A stretch of 64,000 bases of DNA, taken from NCBI RefSeq assembly GCF_001552535.1, contig NZ_BCRJ01000034.1, positions 18,614-82,613 of the forward strand. The letters are read 5' to 3'. A model generated the notes under the pieces. That model worked only from the letters and a program-made list of their open reading frames with translations. It made no database searches and was not told the origin of the DNA. The DNA comes from Nocardioides jensenii JCM 1364 = NBRC 14755. Its GTDB lineage: Bacteria; Actinomycetota; Actinomycetes; Propionibacteriales; Nocardioidaceae. A program made the position numbers and the translations under genes. Shown piece after piece: positions 9,529 to 18,251 of the stretch (positions within the stretch are counted from its first letter, which is position 1; each line of letters starts with the position of its first letter).

Positions 9529-12500
9529 TGCGCAAGAACGTGGTGGGACTGGCGGCAGCGGCGTTGCTCGTCGGTGTGTTCGGGGCCGCGCAGGCCGAGG
9601 AATCGGGCGGCGAGAGTCCCGACTGGAACGACCGCACCGGGCGCCTCGACCCGGTCGCGTTCGCCGAGCCGCCGTCCACCAGCCGGCCGCACGCGTTCTG
9701 GTTCTGGAACGGCGAGCTCACCGAGGCCGAGCTCGACCGGCAGCTCGACGAGATGCAGAAGAACGGCGTCGAGGAGTTCTTCATCCACCCGCGGCAGGGT
9801 CTGGGCGGCGAGTTCGGGGTGACCGAGAACGACTACTACCTGTCCACCGACTACTTCGACAAGGTCGAGCACGTCGTGGAGCAGGCCGCCGACCGTGGCA
9901 TGAAGGCCTGGCTCTACGACGACCTCAACTGGCCCAGCGGCTTCGCCGGCGGGCGCACCGTCCGCGGCGGTGAGGTGGACGGCCGCACGTTCGAGGCGAA
10001 TCCGACCTACGTGCCGTGGTACCTGACGCCGGTCGCTGCCGACGTGCCCGGCGGCACGTCGTACGACCAGCCGGTGGCGGCGAAGGACCGTGAGGGCCCG
10101 GTCGATGACGAGCTGGTCGCCGCGGTGGCCTACCGCAGGGCCGCCAGTGGAACCTGCGTCACCAACGGGGAAGCCCGAGGGGTCGAGCTCGACGGCTCCT
10201 CGGCGCGTGAGCTCGAGCCGCAGGACGGGCGCATCTCGTGGACCGCCCCCGCCGGCGACGGCTGGTGCGTGGTGCAGCTCGTGCAGCGCCCGTTGCTCAA
10301 CTATCACCCCGACCTCGAACCCGACGAGCCGTACGTCGACATGCTCAACCCGGACGTGACCGAGAAGTTCATCGACATCACTCACGAGGCGTACGCCGCC
10401 CGGGTCGGTGAGCAGTTCGGCGACACGATCCCGGGGATCTTCAACGACGAGCCCGGCTTCTACAACAACTTCCCCGACGGTCGTGGCGGCGCGGACTCGC
10501 GCGGCTCGGTCGCCTGGACCCCGGGCTTCCGTGACTACCTGACGCACAACGCCGGCCATGACCTCACCCGCGACCTGGCCGCGCTCTGGTATGACACCGG
10601 ATCCGCGACCACGAAGGTGCGAGTCGCCTATCAGGACGCCCTGTCCGACAGGTACAACGAGGCGCACACGGTCCCGCTCGCCCGCTGGGCCGACGACCAC
10701 GGCATCGCGTTGATCTCCAACCCTCTGGTCGAGGAGGACCTCGGCAGCCACCGGCTGATCCAGGGCGGCAGCTGGTTCGAGATGCAGCGTGAGTACCAGC
10801 TTCCCGGCATGGACCTGATCGGCGGTCTCAACCCGTCGGCGATCACGCCGAAGCTCAACTCGTCGGTGGCGCACCTGTTCGGTCGCGAACGCAATCTCGC
10901 CGAGACGTTCGGTGCGTTCGGGTGGGACCTGACGATGGAGGAGATGCGCCGCACCGTTGCCTGGGAGGCGGCCGGCGGCGTGGATCTGATCGACAACCAC
11001 GCGTTCTACTACTCGACCGACGGCAAGCGGGCCTTCGAGTCGCAGCCGAGCGAGTTCTTCCAGAACACCTTCTGGCCGCGGTTCCACCAGTACGCCGACT
11101 ATGTCGGTCGGCTGACCGAGCCGGCGCGCGGGGCGACACCGGTGAACCCGGTCGGCGTGCTCTACCCGAGCTCGTCGGTGATGGCCACCGGAACGCCGTG
11201 GGACGTGCGTGGCTTCGCCGGCAACGGCTCCGCGCTCGGACCGATCGACGCGTCCTGGACGGGGACCTCCAACGCGCTGCTGCAGGGACAGCTCGACTTC
11301 GACTACCTCGACGAGCTCGCCCTGGCCGGCGACGATGACCTCGGGGTCGACCTCGAGGTGAACGAGGGTGACCTGGTGCTGCGCGACCAGCGTTGGCAGA
11401 CCCTGGTGATGCCGCGGGCCGACGTACTCTCCCTGGAAGCGCTGGACACCGTCGAGCAGATGGTGCACAGCGGCGGCACGGTGGTCGCGGTCGACGGGTT
11501 GCCGACCAAGGAGGCCGACGGTCGTGACGCCCAGCTCCGCACCCGGCTGGAGGCGTTGTTCGGAACCGATCCGCGGCACGCCCAGAAGTCCCAGAAGGAC
11601 CACGGGAGCGGCGGTCTCGCCGTGTTCCTGCCCGACCGCAGCGAGCTCGCCGACGTGGTGAGGGAGCGGGTCACCCCGGGTGTGACCCTGGCCCCGGAGA
11701 CGTCGGCGGTGCGCGTCCGGCACGTACGCCGCGGGGGAGACGACGCGTTCCTGGCGGTCAACCTGACCGACAAGACGGTGCGCACCACGGCCGACTTCGA
11801 CGTGGCAGGCGTGCCGGAGCTGTGGAATCTCGACACCGGCGACCGCCGGGTCGCACCGGTCTACAGCAAGGGCGACGACTCGACGGCGGTCGACCTGGAC
11901 CTGGACCCCTACGAGGCGGTCTGGGTGACGTTCCGGCCCGGTGCCCACGCACCGGGAAGGACACCGCATCTCACCGCCACCAACGCGGCCGAGGTGACGG
12001 AGGTGACCGAGGGGTCCGACGGACTGCGGACCACGTTGGTCGCCGAGGAGCCGGGCACCGTCTACGCCGTGGGCAGCCTCGGAGACCGGCAGTACGCCGC
12101 GCAGACAGAGGTGACCGACCCGATGGAGCCGATCGCCCTCGGCGGCGACTGGGCCTTCCGGTTCGATGCCGACGGCGCGAGCACGGTGACCCGACCGCTG
12201 CGCAGCTGGACCGACCTCGACCCGGAGTTCTCCGGCTCGGGTGTCTACACCCGCGAGGTCGAGGTGCCTGCGGACTTCCTGGCCGACGGGCGCCGGATCC
12301 GGCTGGACCTCGGCGACGTCCGTGAGCTGGCGGCGGTCTCGGTCAACGGGGACGCCCCCACACCGCTGGATGCGCGGCCCTACGTGGTCGACGTCACCGA
12401 CCGGTTGCACCCGGGCACCAACACCATCGAGGTCACGGTCACCAACACCAGGACGAACCAGATCGAGCACAGTGCGCGTGCTTCCGGGCTGCTCGGGCCG

Positions 12501-13283
12501 GTGAGGCTGCAGCCGGTGCGGGTCGTCTCCCTCGATCTGCAGGAGGGCGCCGAGGTCACGTCGTACGACCTCTCCCTCGACCCGGCCCGGACCACCGTGC
12601 TGCCCGGACGGACCGCCACCGTGCGCGCCCGGATCGACGGGGTCGCGCCCGACACGCTGGCCGGAACGCTGACCACGCAGGCGCCGGAGGGCTGGACGGT
12701 CGAGCCGGCCAGTGCGCCGGTCGCCCTGGACTCCGACGGCCGGCGGGTCTCGCACGAGGTGCCGCTCGACGTGTCCGTGCCGGCGGACGCCGCGGAGGGC
12801 TCCTACGAGGTCACGGTCAGCTTCTCCACGGACGGCGGAGAGCCGGTCAGCCGCACCGTCACCGTGCGGGTGTCGAACGCCTTCGCGTCGTGGGAGTTCG
12901 AGACCCCCGGTGACACCGAAGGCTGGTCGGCAGGCAACCAGGTGAGCGAGCTCACCGTCTCCGGGGGCGTGCTGGGCTTCACTGCCACCGGCGGCGACCC
13001 GTACGTCGTCGGGCCGAAGGTCGACGTCGACCTCGCAGGAGGTGCCGTCGTCGAGATCACCATGGACTCCTCCGTCTCCGGTCAGGGCCAGTTGTTCTGG
13101 GCCACGACCGACGGTGGCTTCGCCGAGTCGCGGAGCGGCCGGTTCGAGACGGTGGCCGGGGCAGGGACCTACCGGGTGCCGATCCCGGCACAGGCGGCCA
13201 GGCTGCTGCAGCTGCGGCTCGACCCACTCTCCGGCACCGGAGACCTCGCGGTGCAGACGATCCGGGTGCTCCCGGCCGGCTGA
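9525..13283 (+). CDS. Secreted GH106-like alpha-L-rhamnosidase
   Basis: The protein has 1252 residues. The start ATG overlaps the preceding stop as ATGA, indicating translational coupling; a second ATG follows immediately. A short signal peptide ends near residue 23. The N-terminal part carries the GH106-type opening HAFWFWNGEL (56-65), followed by EEFFIHPRQGLGG and GMKAWLYDDLNWPSG. A GH2-like sugar-binding beta sandwich lies near residues 865-1000 (ending in VTNTRTNQ), then a NEW3-like domain and a terminal carbohydrate-binding-like sandwich. GH106 enzymes remove alpha-L-rhamnose, often from rhamnogalacturonan-type chains. With two GH78 enzymes and a GH99-like enzyme, this suggests stepwise depolymerisation of one rhamnose-rich glycan. 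Family assignment is good; the substrate is inferred. Confidence 0.88.
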   Translation: MMRKNVVGLAAAALLVGVFGAAQAEESGGESPDWNDRTGRLDPVAFAEPPSTSRPHAFWFWNGELTEAELDRQLDEMQKNGVEEFFIHPRQGLGGEFGVTENDYYLSTDYFDKVEHVVEQAADRGMKAWLYDDLNWPSGFAGGRTVRGGEVDGRTFEANPTYVPWYLTPVAADVPGGTSYDQPVAAKDREGPVDDELVAAVAYRRAASGTCVTNGEARGVELDGSSARELEPQDGRISWTAPAGDGWCVVQLVQRPLLNYHPDLEPDEPYVDMLNPDVTEKFIDITHEAYAARVGEQFGDTIPGIFNDEPGFYNNFPDGRGGADSRGSVAWTPGFRDYLTHNAGHDLTRDLAALWYDTGSATTKVRVAYQDALSDRYNEAHTVPLARWADDHGIALISNPLVEEDLGSHRLIQGGSWFEMQREYQLPGMDLIGGLNPSAITPKLNSSVAHLFGRERNLAETFGAFGWDLTMEEMRRTVAWEAAGGVDLIDNHAFYYSTDGKRAFESQPSEFFQNTFWPRFHQYADYVGRLTEPARGATPVNPVGVLYPSSSVMATGTPWDVRGFAGNGSALGPIDASWTGTSNALLQGQLDFDYLDELALAGDDDLGVDLEVNEGDLVLRDQRWQTLVMPRADVLSLEALDTVEQMVHSGGTVVAVDGLPTKEADGRDAQLRTRLEALFGTDPRHAQKSQKDHGSGGLAVFLPDRSELADVVRERVTPGVTLAPETSAVRVRHVRRGGDDAFLAVNLTDKTVRTTADFDVAGVPELWNLDTGDRRVAPVYSKGDDSTAVDLDLDPYEAVWVTFRPGAHAPGRTPHLTATNAAEVTEVTEGSDGLRTTLVAEEPGTVYAVGSLGDRQYAAQTEVTDPMEPIALGGDWAFRFDADGASTVTRPLRSWTDLDPEFSGSGVYTREVEVPADFLADGRRIRLDLGDVRELAAVSVNGDAPTPLDARPYVVDVTDRLHPGTNTIEVTVTNTRTNQIEHSARASGLLGPVRLQPVRVVSLDLQEGAEVTSYDLSLDPARTTVLPGRTATVRARIDGVAPDTLAGTLTTQAPEGWTVEPASAPVALDSDGRRVSHEVPLDVSVPADAAEGSYEVTVSFSTDGGEPVSRTVTVRVSNAFASWEFETPGDTEGWSAGNQVSELTVSGGVLGFTATGGDPYVVGPKVDVDLAGGAVVEITMDSSVSGQGQLFWATTDGGFAESRSGRFETVAGAGTYRVPIPAQAARLLQLRLDPLSGTGDLAVQTIRVLPAG

Positions 13284-13295
13284 ACGCCCGGGGCG

Positions 13296-13315
13296 CCCGG
13301 GGTCCTGCACCCGGG
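13296..13315 (+). terminator. Candidate hairpin terminator after hydrolase operon
   Basis: Two CCCGGG hexamers flank an eight-base loop (13302-13309), giving a GC-rich hairpin 12 bases after the GH106-like stop, followed by TTCTT. The stem is short and the U-tract weak, so this is a moderate candidate. Confidence 0.45.
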
Positions 13316-13355
13316 TTCTTCGGCGGCGCCGGTCGGGCAGTGCGAAAGTGTGCTC

Positions 13356-15008
13356 ATGACCCGGATCTCGCTCTCGCGCCAGCCCGGCGAGCGGGTGCTC
13401 GTGGTCGAGGGTGCGGAGGAGCGGGTGATCGCGGCGGCCGACCTGGCGGCGTACGTGCGCGAGCGTGAGGTCGACCGACCCCGCTGGGTGTGGGACGACA
13501 CGGCCCGGTGGTACCCACCGTTGCTGGCCGCTGGGGTGCGGGTCGAGCGTTGCCACGACCTCAGGCTCGGCCACCGCCTGCTCCGACGCGCGCCCGCGAT
13601 CGACGCGGCCCAGTTGGTGGGGCCGCAGTCGGAGCACTGGGACCGGCTCGGTCCCAGCGTGGAGTCCGATCCGGCGCTGTTCTCGATCGACGACGACGCC
13701 GAGCACCTGCGCGCCGACCTCGAAGACACTCGTCAGCTGGCAGCGGTCACGTCGTCGACCGATCCCGCCCGGCTGGGCCTGCTGCTGGCGGCGGAGTCGG
13801 CCGGGGCGTTGGTCGCGGCGGAGATGACGTTTGCCGGTGTGCCGTGGCGAGCCGACATCCACCAGCGCCTGCTCAGCGACCTGCTCGGTCCGCGGCCACC
13901 GTTGGGCTCCCGCCCACAAGGACTCGAGACGCTGGCCGACCAGGTGCGAAGCGAGCTGAACGCACCGGGACTCAACCCCGACTCACATCCCGAGCTCCTG
14001 GCCGCTCTGCGCAGGGCCGAGCTGGAGGCCCCCGACACCCGCGCCTCGACACTGCAAAGGCTCGATCACCCGGTCGTCGTCCCGCTGCTGCGTTACAAGC
14101 AGCTCGCGCACCTGTTCCAGACCAACGGCTGGGCCTGGAGCGATGAGTGGGTGCGTGGCGGCAGGTTCCGGCCGTCGTACCAGCCGGCAGGATCGGCCAC
14201 GGGCCGGTGGTCCTCCAACGGGGGAGGGGCACTGTCCTTCCCGGCTCAGGTCCGGCACGCGGTGGTGGCCGACGAGGGATGGACCTTCGTGGTCGCCGAC
14301 GTGGCGCAGCTCGAGCCGCGGGTGCTGGCCGGGATGAGTGGCGACCGCGCCCTGGCCCGGTCGGCGAGGGGCGCCGACCTCTATCAGGGGATGGTCGACG
14401 ACGGTGCTGTTGCCACCCGCAACGACGCCAAGCTTGGACTGCTCGGCGCGATGTACGGCGCCACGAGTGGCGAGAGTGGGCGCATGGTCGCTGGCCTCAC
14501 CCGGCGCTATCCGGCTGCGTTCGGTCTGGTCGAGGAGGCTGCGCGGGCCGGTGAGCGGGGTGAGGCGGTGCGCACCCTGCTGGGGCGCGGTTCCCCGACG
14601 CTGGGGGAGTCGTGGGCCCGGGACCCGGAGGGGCCGCCGACCGATCCCGAGGTGCAGTCTCGTCACCGCCGCACGTTCGGGCGCTTCACCCGCAACTTCG
14701 TGGTGCAGGGCACCGGGGCGGAGTGGGCGTCGTGCTGGATCGCGGACCTGCGCAACCGGCTCTGGAGCATGGGTGACGGGGCTTTCATGGCGCGCCCGCA
14801 CCTGGTCTTCTTTCTCCACGACGAGGTCGTCGTGCACACCCCGCTCGCCCTGGCCGACGACGTCGCGGCGGCGGCCACCGAGGCGGCCGGAGCCGCCTCC
14901 GGCCTGCTGTTCCGCACCCTGGGCATCGACTTCCCGCTCACCATCTCGACCGTGCGGTCGTACGCCGATGCAGGCAAGGCCGGGGCCGTGGTTTCCCCTG
15001 ACGCTTGA
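13356..15008 (+). CDS. Family A DNA polymerase with 3'-5' exonuclease-like domain, no 5' nuclease
   Basis: The 550-residue protein matches the actinobacterial 'bifunctional 3'-5' exonuclease/DNA polymerase' type rather than full-length PolA, because the N-terminal 5' nuclease domain is absent. Polymerase motif A is VVADVAQLEPRVLAG with Asp315, motif B is RNDAKLGLLGAMYG (355-368, Lys359) and motif C is LHDEVVVH (His488-Asp489-Glu490). The catalytic aspartates are intact; motif A has Ala where PolA has Ser. The N-terminal 220 residues form a divergent exonuclease-like domain whose catalytic acids I could not place with certainty. ATG 13356 is chosen; an in-frame GTG at 13350 is possible and neither has a clear Shine-Dalgarno sequence. 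A role in repair or lesion bypass is inferred. Confidence 0.88.
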   Translation: MTRISLSRQPGERVLVVEGAEERVIAAADLAAYVREREVDRPRWVWDDTARWYPPLLAAGVRVERCHDLRLGHRLLRRAPAIDAAQLVGPQSEHWDRLGPSVESDPALFSIDDDAEHLRADLEDTRQLAAVTSSTDPARLGLLLAAESAGALVAAEMTFAGVPWRADIHQRLLSDLLGPRPPLGSRPQGLETLADQVRSELNAPGLNPDSHPELLAALRRAELEAPDTRASTLQRLDHPVVVPLLRYKQLAHLFQTNGWAWSDEWVRGGRFRPSYQPAGSATGRWSSNGGGALSFPAQVRHAVVADEGWTFVVADVAQLEPRVLAGMSGDRALARSARGADLYQGMVDDGAVATRNDAKLGLLGAMYGATSGESGRMVAGLTRRYPAAFGLVEEAARAGERGEAVRTLLGRGSPTLGESWARDPEGPPTDPEVQSRHRRTFGRFTRNFVVQGTGAEWASCWIADLRNRLWSMGDGAFMARPHLVFFLHDEVVVHTPLALADDVAAAATEAAGAASGLLFRTLGIDFPLTISTVRSYADAGKAGAVVSPDA

Positions 15009-15128
15009 CGTCCCAGGTCGAAAGGTCAGGCAGCGGCCGGAATGGAGAAGAGCTGGGTGGGTACAGAGGGATCGCGGCCGCCGGCCCGCCGGGGATTCGG
15101 CCTCGGACCTCGTGAACGGAGTCTCATC

Positions 15129-15215
15129 GTGTTGTGGACGATCCTTGTCGTGTTGGTAGTTGTCGCACTGGTGCTCTTCATCCTCGGGCGAGTACGTGGA
15201 GGCCGCGGGCTCTGA
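15129..15215 (+). CDS. 28-residue single-pass membrane peptide
   Basis: A GTG at 15129 lies seven bases after GGAG (15118-15121) and opens a 28-codon frame ending in TGA. The product starts MLWTILVVLVVVALVLFILG and ends in a basic tail with three arginines: one hydrophobic helix with a positive cytoplasmic end. It resembles the many short hydrophobic peptides (lmo0937-like) found in Gram-positive genomes. The function is unknown. The ribosome site, the transmembrane composition and the clean stop are the support. Confidence 0.6.
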   Translation: MLWTILVVLVVVALVLFILGRVRGGRGL

Positions 15216-15364
15216 TCCGACGCCCGACCACGCTCCGGCAGTGATCGGAGTCCGAGTTCCCCTGCCGTGGGCCAGGAGCGCTTCGTCGAGTGCTTCCTCA
15301 GCGACCCGAGAACCTGATGTCTGTACGCCGCAGCGTGCACGGAGGACAATGAGTCACCAGCCGG

Positions 15365-15573
15365 GCGGCGGCGCTGGCCAAGGCTGACGGGCTCGAGGTC
15401 GACGATCGTCTCGACCGCTATCAGCCGTTGCACGCCACGGGGCCGAGCTGTTGTTCCGGGCCGGGGACCTGGACGGCGCGACCGTCGCCTACGCGCGGGC
15501 GATCGAGCTCACCGACAACGTCGCCGAGCGCGAGGCGCTCGAGGCCAGGAGTCGGTGTACTCGTGGCTCGTGA
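15365..15573 (+). pseudogene. C-terminal remnant of a DUF6596-type ECF sigma factor
   Basis: In one frame the sequence reads AALAKADGLEVDDRLDRYQP, then LHAT. After a one-base deletion near 15438-15442 it continues in the next frame as RAELLFRAGDLDGATVAYAR, then AIELTDNVAEREALEAR, and stops at 15571-15573. This matches the TPR-like C-terminal end of DUF6596 ECF sigma factors. The sigma-2 and sigma-4 regions are missing, and an unrelated-looking GGAGG-ATG start (15341, 15349) sits immediately upstream, consistent with a deletion that fused two gene ends. It is not functional. Confidence 0.65.
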
Positions 15574-15615
15574 CAACGATGGGGCGTGGCTCGGCCCGTA
15601 GCCCGGGACTCGCCG

Positions 15616-16389
15616 TCAACGTTGGACCGGCAGCACCAGCGGTGGCGGTGCCACGCCCGCGGTGGTGGTCACTGTGTAGGTCACGTTCTTGGCCTTCGTC
15701 GGCAGTGCCCCGGGCAGGTTCAGTGAATCGGTCGCCTGTTTGGTGAGGGAGAAGTCGACCACCCCGAGGGGACTACCGTCGGCGGTGCCGGTGAGCGTGC
15801 CTCTGCAGCCTCCGGCTCCCTCGGCACAGGCCAGGTCCACGCGCAACCGTCCCGAATCGTCCGGGGTAGCGGTCGTGCTGGTGATCCTGACCGCTGAAGG
15901 GAAGGTGACGCGTGTGGGGGTGTTGTCGGACTGCGGATCGAAGCACGCGTCGAACTCGTAGACCGGGTTGTTCACCGTCCGGCCGTCCGCGGCGGCGATG
16001 GTCTGGTAGCCGATCAGCGAGGAGGGTCCTCCGGCGGTGTAGCAGCTGTTGCTGTGGACGGAGAGTTCGAACTTGCCGTAGCCGGTGGTCGGCATGGGCA
16101 CGTTGGGGTCGTCCCAGCTCATCAGGCAGACCCATGAGGTGCCGGGTCCGTTCTGCGGCACGCCCGGCCCCTTGTCGCACATCGCCTGTGCGTGCAGAGA
16201 CTTCGGCGAGATGCCCTTGTGTCCGAGCAGTGCGGCCTGCTGGCTGTAGACGTTGCTGAACGACACGGCGATCGATCGCTCGAGTCGGGGTTTGGTGACA
16301 CTGCTGCCGCTGCTGGTGGCCCGGGCGAAGAGACCGAGTCCGGCCAGCACGACCACGGTGGTGAGAAGGATGGTGATGATGCGGCGCAT
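15616..16389 (-). CDS. Secreted protein of unknown function encoded with an ABC exporter
   Basis: The 257-residue protein has an N-terminal membrane segment or signal peptide (MRRIITILLTTVVVLAGLGL). The mature part is rich in Ser, Thr and Gly and has several cysteines (CDKGPG, SWVCLMSW, NSCYTAGG, FDACFD, LACAEGAGGC) that could form disulfides, indicating a folded extracytoplasmic domain. No family was recognised. The start lies one base after the stop of the ABC permease gene, so it is the third gene of the exporter operon. It may assist transport or sense the exported compound. That role is inferred from position only. Confidence 0.8.
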   Translation of the reverse strand: MRRIITILLTTVVVLAGLGLFARATSSGSSVTKPRLERSIAVSFSNVYSQQAALLGHKGISPKSLHAQAMCDKGPGVPQNGPGTSWVCLMSWDDPNVPMPTTGYGKFELSVHSNSCYTAGGPSSLIGYQTIAAADGRTVNNPVYEFDACFDPQSDNTPTRVTFPSAVRITSTTATPDDSGRLRVDLACAEGAGGCRGTLTGTADGSPLGVVDFSLTKQATDSLNLPGALPTKAKNVTYTVTTTAGVAPPPLVLPVQR

Positions 16390-16390
16390 G

Positions 16391-17254
16391 TCAGCCTCCG
16401 GTGATGTCGCGACGAACGGTGATGGCCAGGGCCAACCCCAGGGTCAGGACGGTCCACACTGAACAGGCGACGAGCCCGATCAGGAACGGGCCGGTGAACG
16501 CCGGGGTGGCCAGGAACCCGTGCCAGGCCTCGTAGGCGGTGGTGGGCAGGTAGGGCCTCAGGGCCTCGGCGCCACCCGTGGCACCGACGAGTTGCATCAC
16601 CATTCCGATGACAGCGGGTGCGGCCACACCGACTGCGACGCTGCGTGACCACACGGAGAGCAGGATGGCCAGTGCGGTGAACGCGACGGTGGGTGGCAGT
16701 GTGCTGAGCCAACTGGCGCTGACGAGTCGCCAGGCCGTTGCCGGCGGCACGAGTTGCCCCGACAGCCCGGTCAAAGTCCCGTGGCCGCCGATCAGCACAC
16801 TGGACACGATCGTGGAGGCGGCGAGGACCACCAGTCCGAGGATGGCGAAGCCCAGTGCGGTCGTGGTCTTGGCACCGAACAGCGACGCCCGGCTGACGGA
16901 TCGGGTCATGATCGTCTTCCATGTGCCGTGGTGGTCCTCGCTCGCGAAGATGTCACCGGCCACGACGGCGGTGAGCAGGGGCAGCAGCCACTGTCCCGCG
17001 AAGCCGAGCACCAGGAGTGCCAGCGCGAAGCCGTTGGTGGTGGCGAAGCGTCCGAAGAGGGTGTCCTTGGGCGGGTTGCCCTGGGCGTGGATGATCAGTG
17101 CGATCGGAACGGGTGCCAGCAGGGCGCCGGCGAGCACGGCTCTGACTCGAACCTGGGCGCGTAGCTTGCGCACCTCGAACGCGAGTGCTGCGCCGAAGCC
17201 GGCACGATCCGTGGTGGCCTCGACCCGGCGATGGTCGGTGGCTGTGAGTGTCAT
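16391..17254 (-). CDS. ABC-2 type transporter permease
   Basis: The 287-residue integral membrane protein has six predicted transmembrane segments. A long extracytoplasmic or re-entrant region follows the first helix, and the typical ABC-2 segment FASEDHHGTWKTIMTRSVSR lies after the second. The start codon overlaps the stop of the ATPase gene by four bases and the stop is one base from the next start, so the three genes are co-translated. With the neighbouring ATPase it forms a drug/antimicrobial-type exporter in the cell membrane. The substrate is unknown. The adjacent two-component system suggests it responds to envelope-active compounds. Confidence 0.9.
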   Translation of the reverse strand: MTLTATDHRRVEATTDRAGFGAALAFEVRKLRAQVRVRAVLAGALLAPVPIALIIHAQGNPPKDTLFGRFATTNGFALALLVLGFAGQWLLPLLTAVVAGDIFASEDHHGTWKTIMTRSVSRASLFGAKTTTALGFAILGLVVLAASTIVSSVLIGGHGTLTGLSGQLVPPATAWRLVSASWLSTLPPTVAFTALAILLSVWSRSVAVGVAAPAVIGMVMQLVGATGGAEALRPYLPTTAYEAWHGFLATPAFTGPFLIGLVACSVWTVLTLGLALAITVRRDITGG

Positions 17255-18198
17255 CTGCTCCCGACCTCCTCTGCGAGGCCGGGATCCGAGCCCGCATCGG
17301 TGAGCATGAAGAACAAGGACTCGAGTGGGGTGCGGGTCGGGGTGAACTGCCGCAGCCGTACGCCGCTGGCGACGACGTCGGCGACCAACTCACCAACGGC
17401 CGTGTGTGCGCCGGACGCGATCAGCGCCGAGTGGTCGACGCTGAGGGTGACACCGGGATGTCGGTCGGCGAGCGCAACGGCTCGTTCGTTGTCGTCCGTG
17501 TCGAGCAGGTAGCCGGGGTCCGGTGCCATCGCCCGCAGATCAGCGATGCTGCCGTGGAAGGCGACCCCGCCTCGATTCATGATGGTGACGTTGCTGCAGA
17601 TCTCCTCGACCTCCTCCATGTTGTGCGAGGAGAGCAGCACGGTCAGGCCGCTGTCCGCCAACCGCTTGACGAGGGCACGCATGTCGCGGATGCCAGCCGG
17701 GTCGAGGCCGTTGGCGGGCTCGTCGAGCACCAGCAGCTTCGGCTCCCGCAACAGGCTTGCCGCCACCCCGAGTCGTTGCCGCATCCCGTAGGAGAAGCCG
17801 CCGACCTTGAGGTCAGCGCGATCGGTCAACTCGACCGTCTCGAGCACGTCGGCGACCATTCCGCGGCGAACACCACCGTCGAGGCGAGCCAGGCCCACCA
17901 GATTCTGCCGGCCCGTCAGGTATGGGTAGAAACGCGGCGACTCGATGAACCCGGAGACACCCTCGAGCACTCGGATCCCGTCACGCTCCCAGGTGCGGTC
18001 GAAGACCCGCAGGGTGCCCGAGTCCGGACGAATCAGGCCGAAGAGCATCCGCAGGAACGTGGTCTTTCCGGCGCCGTTGGGCCCGAGCACGCCGTACACC
18101 TCGCCGGGGGCCACCCGGACCGAGATGTCGTCGACGGCACGGATCTCGCCGAAGCACTTGGTGATGCCCTGGGCATCCACAGCCAGTGACGTGGTCAT
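17251..18198 (-). CDS. ABC transporter ATP-binding protein
   Basis: The 315-residue ATPase has Walker A GPNGAGKTT (39-47), signature FSYGMRQRLG (135-144) with the variant LSGGQ seen in drug-exporter ATPases, Walker B LLVLDEP (Asp159-Glu160), and an H-loop in VLLSSHNMEEVEE. The C-terminal 90 residues form the regulatory extension typical of the CcmA/DrrA type. ATG 18198 is preferred: the frame stays open upstream, but the upstream peptide is low-complexity Arg/Pro-rich, and a -10 hexamer TACGGT (18206-18211) lies exactly seven bases before this ATG. The gene therefore appears to have its own leaderless promoter. It is the first gene of the exporter operon. Confidence 0.94.
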   Translation of the reverse strand: MTTSLAVDAQGITKCFGEIRAVDDISVRVAPGEVYGVLGPNGAGKTTFLRMLFGLIRPDSGTLRVFDRTWERDGIRVLEGVSGFIESPRFYPYLTGRQNLVGLARLDGGVRRGMVADVLETVELTDRADLKVGGFSYGMRQRLGVAASLLREPKLLVLDEPANGLDPAGIRDMRALVKRLADSGLTVLLSSHNMEEVEEICSNVTIMNRGGVAFHGSIADLRAMAPDPGYLLDTDDNERAVALADRHPGVTLSVDHSALIASGAHTAVGELVADVVASGVRLRQFTPTRTPLESLFFMLTDAGSDPGLAEEVGSR

Positions 18199-18205
18199 GG
18201 CGACG

Positions 18206-18239
18206 ACCGTAGGGAAACAGACATGAAGCCACGATGAAG
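18206..18239 (-). promoter_or_regulatory. Exporter-operon promoter with OmpR-type direct repeat
   Basis: On the minus strand CTTCAT occurs twice (18239-18234 and 18228-18223), spaced 11 bases start to start as in OmpR-family response-regulator boxes. The -10 hexamer TACGGT (18211-18206) follows 11 bases later, and the ATPase ATG comes seven bases after that. The repeat overlaps the expected -35 region, so an activator bound there could recruit polymerase. The response regulator encoded at 19646-20332 is the obvious candidate; this is inference. Confidence 0.5.
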
Positions 18240-18251
18240 GCCGGATCCGGG

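Noticed and set aside
9498..13919. Very long minus-strand open frame opposite the GH106-like gene
   Set aside because: Its translation is Arg/Gly/Val/His-rich with no domain, while the plus strand encodes a clear GH106-like enzyme; long antisense frames are expected at this GC content.
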